Positions 22,394-25,808 of a stretch of DNA of 25,808 nucleotides are shown one piece after another. The notes under the pieces were generated by a model that did no database searches, was not told the DNA's origin, and was given only the letters and a program-made list of their open reading frames with translations. The DNA lies in contig CAYWXT010000057.1 of assembly GCA_964462125.1 (NCBI GenBank), positions 1 to 25,808 of the forward strand. Direction: 5' to 3'. The position numbers were made by a program, and so were the translations under genes. The DNA comes from JAWLFY01 sp964462125 (lineage in GTDB: Bacteria > Planctomycetota > Planctomycetia > Pirellulales > Pirellulaceae). The number at the start of each line of letters is the position of its first letter. Positions within the stretch are counted from its first letter, which is position 1.

Positions 22394-22424
22394 CCGTTCT
22401 TAAACGGGGCTTCGAATCCCCGTT
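22394..22424 (+). other. Mutually exclusive hairpins, one T-arm-like
   Basis: CCGTT/AACGG (22394-22407) and AACGGGG/CCCCGTT (22403-22424) share the AACGG segment, so only one can form. The second has loop CTTCGAAT, close to a tRNA T-arm. No full tRNA can be folded around it. It may be an attenuator-like element or a tRNA remnant after the kinase gene. Confidence 0.35.
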
Positions 22425-22516
22425 GTTGACGAAAATACGGATCTTCCCTACCCTCTGTTTGAATGCTCGGTTGCTCGTGGAAGCCCCCAAAGGGCGTTCC
22501 CTCACTTGCGGCTCAA

Positions 22517-22589
22517 GGCGACGTGGCCAAGTGGCTAAGGCGATGGATTGCAAATCCATTATTCGCGGGTTCGAATCCCGCCGTCGCCT
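22517..22589 (+). tRNA. tRNA-Cys (GCA)
   Basis: The acceptor stem GGCGACG/CGTCGCC is perfect. The anticodon arm is ATGGA-TTGCAAA-TCCAT with anticodon GCA, and the T-arm contains GGTTCGAATCC. The discriminator base is U, as expected for tRNA-Cys. Length is 73 bases with no encoded CCA. A T-run (22594-22600) follows closely and may terminate transcription. Degraded accessory genes begin right after it, but no copy of the tRNA 3' end was found downstream in the window. Confidence 0.97.
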
Positions 22590-22609
22590 CTGGTTTTTTT
22601 CACGGTATA

Positions 22610-22632
22610 GGCTTCATGCATGCCTACCGAAA
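22610..22632 (+). repeat. Imperfect 23-bp repeat, copy 1
   Basis: This segment (GGCTTCATGCATGCCTACCG and three more bases) matches 24167-24189 at 21 of 23 positions. In frame it reads GFMHAYRK, resembling SFIHAYTN at the start of the LexA-like gene at 24526. It may be a remnant of a related gene. Confidence 0.7.
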
Positions 22633-23233
22633 GATCCACCGGGCGTGCCGCGTCATGCTCTTCGTGGTCCAAACGCGCCATCGGACGCTGGACGCGCCCA
22701 TCTCCGTGCTTGAGATGCACGGTCCGCTACTGACAAACTCTTGGTGGATCGGCAGCATCAACGAAGTCGACCTGCTGGTTCTCTCGCCAGCCGGCCTGTT
22801 CCTCATTGAGATCAAGTCGCAGCCGGGCGAGCTCCGCGGCGACGCCGGGACGTGGACTTGGCTGAGGCCGGACGGCAAGTACGTCACGACCGACAACCCG
22901 CTGCTGCTGACAAACCAGAAGGCCAAGAAGCTCGTGTCACTGCTCGGCCGGCAAAAGGCGGTCAAGCGGAAGCGGGGCGGCCGCGTGCCGTTCATCGAGT
23001 CGCTGGTCTTCTGCTCCGCGCCGGAGGTGGACCTGCAGCTGGAAGGCACCGCGGCCTACCGCGTCTGCCTTCGCGACCGCGAACAAGACGGCGACGCCGC
23101 CGGACCCGGCATCATCGCGGCGCTCGAGCATCGCGACTGCCCCGGGCTGGACCCGCGCCCGCGAGGCCAAAGCGACAGCGATGCCTTGGCTCGCTGCCTT
23201 CATCAAACGGTCCGCATGGCCGCAGTTTCGTGA
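22616..23233 (+). pseudogene. Truncated NERD-domain ORF (N-terminal part of a NERD-kinase/PglW-like protein)
   Basis: The 205-aa open frame contains a nuclease-related (NERD) domain from about residue 42: GSINEVDLLVLSPAGLFLIEIKS, with the Asp and the ExK motif (IEIK) of the restriction-endonuclease-like fold, then TTDNPLLLTNQKAKKLVSLL. The tail (FCSAPEVDLQLEGTA, IIAALEHRDCPGLDPRPRG) resembles what follows NERD in long NERD-protein-kinase proteins such as PglW of BREX systems, which exceed 1000 aa. Here it stops at 23233, before any kinase domain. The first 40 residues do not look native and overlap a repeat. No other BREX gene is in the window. It could be a short stand-alone NERD protein, but truncation is more likely. 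Confidence 0.65.
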
Positions 23234-23445
23234 ACGGCTGGTTTTGTTTGGCATCGTGTTCTCCGGGGACTCGCCGGCTGAACATGCTCACTCCCCTTCG
23301 CCAAAGACGGCCATCCGGTGCAGCCATAGACGTTGTAGGCGATCACTCGCAGCGGCTTGGCGTTTTGGTCATCAGCGAAGACCGTGGTGCTGGCGGCAAG
23401 GCCAGCACCAACGGCAGCACAGAATTGTCGGCGTGAGATGGTCAT
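23203..23445 (-). pseudogene. 5' fragment of a Tat-exported endonuclease/exonuclease/phosphatase-family gene
   Basis: From ATG 23445 the frame gives a twin-arginine signal peptide (SRRQF, then AAVGAGLAASTTVFA) followed by LRVIAYNVYGCTGWP, the opening strand and Asn of the EEP fold. Recognisable similarity stops near 23308; the rest of the 80-aa frame is unrelated and short. A complete member has about 250-300 residues, so this is a broken gene. Its 3' side meets the end of the NERD fragment, indicating a rearrangement junction near 23233-23308. Confidence 0.6.
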
Positions 23446-23830
23446 GGTCGTTCACCGTCATGCAGGTTGAGATCGTTCATCCCATCAGCAAACGAAAACC
23501 TCAGAAAACCGGCCATCAGCCACTAAATTCCGCGAAGAACCCAGAAGGTGCTTGCGTTGCATTCGGGGGAGAAGGGCTGGGGATGAGGGGGGCCTTCGCT
23601 TGCGCATTGATGCCCCTTATCGCCCGCACCGGTCAAGCTTCAGGAGCGTGTCCATTCGGCAAGCGTGAAAAAAATTTCGGCGGAGTTTTGGCGGGCGGCA
23701 GGCGAAAGCGGGGGGCGCGGCGGTGAGTAGGCCGCGGTGAAGGCGGGGGTGAACGCGCTGGCGGGCGCAGTCACGGCGCAGCGCTGCAGCAGGTGCCGCG
23801 GCAACGCACGCCGCGCCCAGGAGGCGGGGA
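23446..23830. other. Non-coding, repeat-like region
   Basis: No gene is supported. The stretch 23560-23600 (GGGGGAGAAGGGCTGGGGAT and on) and the very G-rich segment 23680-23770 look like dispersed intergenic repeats. A GCAGCGCTGC palindrome lies near 23780. Confidence 0.4.
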
Positions 23831-23879
23831 GAACGTCACGGGGACGCTGCGCCAGAACGTCACCGGGACGCTTGCACCA
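23831..23879. repeat. Two-copy 24/25-bp tandem repeat
   Basis: Two near-identical units begin GAACGTCAC at 23831 and 23855 and differ at a few positions. They adjoin the IS66-like fragment and resemble REP units. Confidence 0.75.
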
Positions 23880-24030
23880 GGAATGCCACCCAAGCGAATC
23901 GAATAACGCTCGGCCAAGCCGTCGATCCCTTTGCAAAAGTCGACCGGCTCGGTGGCATCGACGCCATGCCTGGAGACGGTTTCGGCGGCGAGGGTCCACA
24001 GTTCGTTGGGAGCAAGCGACCTCAGCGACC
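23880..24030 (-). pseudogene. Possible IS66-family TnpB (ORF2) fragment
   Basis: On the minus strand this frame reads ELWTLAAETVSRHG followed by ATEPVDFCKGIDGLAERY. The latter resembles the N-terminal PVDFRKGIDGLA signature of IS66 TnpB proteins. The frame then runs into the tandem repeat, and no other IS66 ORF is nearby. The match is short, so this is a tentative call. Confidence 0.35.
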
Positions 24031-24166
24031 GGAACGTCGCCACTGATCGAATCGCCGTTTGGCCCGCGCCAGATCGCCAGCGCCGCGGCCGCGGGAATGC
24101 ATTGTCATCGGTCCTCCTCCACAATGAGCGCAGAATGGACCGGCAATCTACCCCGCTCGCCTCATC

Positions 24167-24189
24167 GGCTTCATACATGCTTACCGAAA
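24167..24189 (+). repeat. Imperfect 23-bp repeat, copy 2
   Basis: This matches 22610-22632 at 21 of 23 positions and in frame reads GFIHAYRN, again resembling the start of the LexA-like gene (FIHAYTN). The frame continues LIAPGMSAVAE without similarity I recognise and stops at 24291. Confidence 0.7.
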
Positions 24190-24288
24190 CGACACGATTT
24201 GCCTCATTGCCCCAGGCATGTCCGCTGTGGCAGAGAGCAATGGCGGTCTCGATTTCTCGATGAGGGGAAACGACGGTACAATCTTCAC

Positions 24289-24419
24289 GTGAGCGACTGG
24301 CAACCTGGAAAGTCCACAGAATGTAGGGCAAGCGAAGCCATGAGGGTTACGAACCGGAGCAGGACGCAGACCTCTACGAATATTGGAAGGCAGAGCCGCG
24401 GTACTGGAATACGGAGTGA
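24289..24419 (+). pseudogene. Possible frameshifted small ORF
   Basis: The segment 24320-24419 codes SHEGYEPEQDADLYEYWKAE and a short tail, ending TGA 24417-24419, with a protein-like composition but no in-frame start; an in-frame TAG precedes it. A GTG at 24289 lies in another frame, just after a TACAAT box at 24277-24282. A 20-codon ORF (24427-24489, MPKRNKNSAPALK start) follows. A frameshifted gene is one explanation. Confidence 0.3.
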
Positions 24420-24525
24420 AATAGCAATGCCCAAACGCAACAAGAATTCAGCGCCGGCGCTGAAGGCAACGACAACGACCGATCGCTGATGAAGATGATG
24501 GCTCAAGCAAGCCGAAGGGAACCCG

Positions 24526-25272
24526 ATGCCAGATTTCACGCCAACTCAGGGCCGATATCTCTCATTCATTCACGCCTACACCAACCGTCATCGCCGCCCA
24601 CCGGCTGAATCGGAGATTGCGGCCGCGATGTGCGTTTCGCCGCCGTCGGTGAACCAAATGATCAAGACGCTGGAGAAGAAAGGATTGATCCTCCGTCAGC
24701 CCGGTGTTTCCCGCTCGATCCGCATACTGCTCCCCGAAGACGAGATTCCGCCTTTGCATGGCCGCGGCCCGAGCAAGCGGCCCAGCCGCGGCGGCAAGAA
24801 GCGAGCTTCGGTTCCTGCCTCCCCACCGACGAACTTGTACGTGCTCATGGTCTTCTTGTTAAGCGGACCGGTGGGAGGGAAGTTTGCCAACAAGCAAATC
24901 AGCCGCACGATTGAGATTCGCGGTGACCAGACGCTTCACCAACTTCATGAAGCCATTTTCCAAGCCTACGACCGCTGGGATGAGCATCTGTACGAGTTTC
25001 AGTTCGGCCGGCGTCCATTTGATCCCGCTGGTCCCAACTACGGCATCCCGGAGGGAAAGAAGCGGAAGGATCGCAATGACGCGCGCACGACCACGCTGGA
25101 CGATTTGGAGTTGGAGCAGCACCGCGCATTCGGCTATTGGTTCGACTTCGGTGACGACTGGTTCCATCAAATCCAGGTCGAACGCATCGAACAAGCCATC
25201 CCCACGGTCACCTATCCGCGAGTGATCCGCCGCGTGGGAAAATCACCGCCGCAATACTCGGATGTCGAATAA
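24526..25272 (+). CDS. LexA-type winged-helix / pRiA4b ORF-3 fusion protein
   Basis: The 248-aa protein begins with a winged helix like the DNA-binding domain of LexA (residues 5-68: TPTQGRYLSFIHAYTNRHRRPPAESEIA, recognition helix around SPPSVNQMIKTLEKKGLI, wing to IRILLP). A basic Ser/Pro/Lys linker (75-100) leads to a plasmid pRiA4b ORF-3-like domain (about 103-235: TIEIRGDQTLHQLHEAIFQAYDRWDEHLYEFQF, and FGYWFDFGDDWFHQI). No LexA autoprotease domain (Ser/Lys dyad) is present, so it is not an SOS repressor in the usual sense. ATG 24526 is preceded by GAAGGGA. It is the only intact gene in the eroded region. Function of the ORF-3 domain is unknown; DNA binding is inferred. Confidence 0.85.
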   Translation: MPDFTPTQGRYLSFIHAYTNRHRRPPAESEIAAAMCVSPPSVNQMIKTLEKKGLILRQPGVSRSIRILLPEDEIPPLHGRGPSKRPSRGGKKRASVPASPPTNLYVLMVFLLSGPVGGKFANKQISRTIEIRGDQTLHQLHEAIFQAYDRWDEHLYEFQFGRRPFDPAGPNYGIPEGKKRKDRNDARTTTLDDLELEQHRAFGYWFDFGDDWFHQIQVERIEQAIPTVTYPRVIRRVGKSPPQYSDVE

Positions 25273-25808
25273 AACCCGTTGGGCTGCACTTACGAGGCAA
25301 TCACCGTAGCGACTGGCCTGCTCGAGGACACTTTCCCAGTCTCTCGAAAGCCGCGACCACCAAGCTTCCCCTCGAAGACGTTCTCTGGGAACACACGCAC
25401 CGCGACGCCGGCTGCCCAGACCCCAGAACGTCCAGCTACGACCAGTTCCCCAGACAAGCCACCCGACCCCTCGTTGAACGAATTTCGATCGAGCCACGCG
25501 TCATCACGCACGTCGGCAGAAGCGTGGTACACTGAGCGGTCAGCGTTCGTAACTCAGGACGGTTCGTCATTGGTCACAAGGGCGGGTTGTTTTCCTCGGT
25601 TTGCTGCGTTTATTGCATCCTCGATCTGCGGCCTGTTGAAGGCACCGCTGTCCCTGCAAACGCTTCACCTCTCACAATAGGATCTGCATCAGCCCGAATT
25701 CAGCATCTGTTCATCCGTCCTTCGGCCAACAAGACCCGTCGCGCAACCAAAGAAGAAGGACCGTACTTCGACCTCTAATCCTACGGCACGGAATGCGGAC
25801 GCGACGGA
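25273..25808. other. Region without a supported gene
   Basis: Overlapping open frames occur on both strands (up to 133 codons) but none shows a family motif, ribosome site or consistent codon pattern. No tRNA, terminator or strong repeat was seen. It may be decayed accessory sequence or contain the start of a feature beyond the window. Confidence 0.4.

Noticed and set aside
22517..22589. tRNA-Cys as a proven integration site (att) for an island
   Set aside because: No duplicate of the tRNA 3' end was found downstream in the window and no integrase is visible.
23737..24489. 250-codon plus-strand frame in the eroded region
   Set aside because: Arg/Ser/His-rich composition, no motif, and it overlaps repeats and a better minus-strand candidate.
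22616..25272. A functional BREX or other defence system
   Set aside because: Only a truncated NERD fragment is present; no methyltransferase, ATPase, kinase or phosphatase module of such systems is in the window.

Overview
The window is GC-rich, tightly packed chromosomal DNA that most probably comes from a planctomycete of the Pirellulaceae (Rhodopirellula-like) group. The reasons are a very large PVC-type dehydrogenase/cytochrome c fusion, an ArgRS with a long coiled-coil insertion, an OleA-like condensing enzyme, a cytosolic Ser/Thr kinase with an N-terminal helical extension, a small lysine- and GRP-rich nucleoid-like protein, and few strong Shine-Dalgarno sequences. The taxonomic call is inference from gene content; there is no rRNA here.

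Positions 1-4634 hold amino-acid metabolism. argB, an argD-like gene and argF (cut by the window start) run leftwards as an operon from a good promoter at 2979-3007. proC and a 79-aa partner run rightwards, and a low-molecular-weight tyrosine phosphatase faces them. The argD-like protein is clearly derived from acetylornithine aminotransferase, but it has Gly where the PLP-binding Lys should be and it carries tandem-repeat insertions. It looks like a pseudoenzyme kept inside the arginine operon.

Positions 4635-9871 hold a small zinc-ribbon protein, an OleA/FabH-like thiolase, a divergent class-I glutamine amidotransferase-like (peptidase C26) protein whose nucleophile Cys is also Gly, a small ORF followed by a textbook terminator, two adjacent TatA-type genes and an AEC-family permease. 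Three TGCTAGCA octamers lie between the oleA-like and C26 genes.

Positions 10011-22589 are mostly housekeeping: the 1264-aa PVC-type dehydrogenase/HEAT/cytochrome c protein, YidC with a PDZ-like insertion in its periplasmic domain, Bcp peroxiredoxin, RsfS, ArgS, a nucleoid-like basic protein, a protein kinase with a C-terminal pseudo-receiver domain, and tRNA-Cys(GCA). A long inverted repeat sits just upstream of argS.

Positions 22590-25808 look accessory and eroded. They hold a truncated NERD-domain ORF resembling the start of NERD-kinase (PglW-like) proteins, the first part of a Tat-exported endonuclease/exonuclease/phosphatase protein, a probable IS66 TnpB fragment, REP-like repeats, a frameshifted small ORF, and one intact gene that fuses a LexA-type winged helix to a pRiA4b ORF-3 domain. 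Two short upstream sequences resemble the start of this last gene, which suggests that relatives of it were once present. No complete defence system or CRISPR array is visible.
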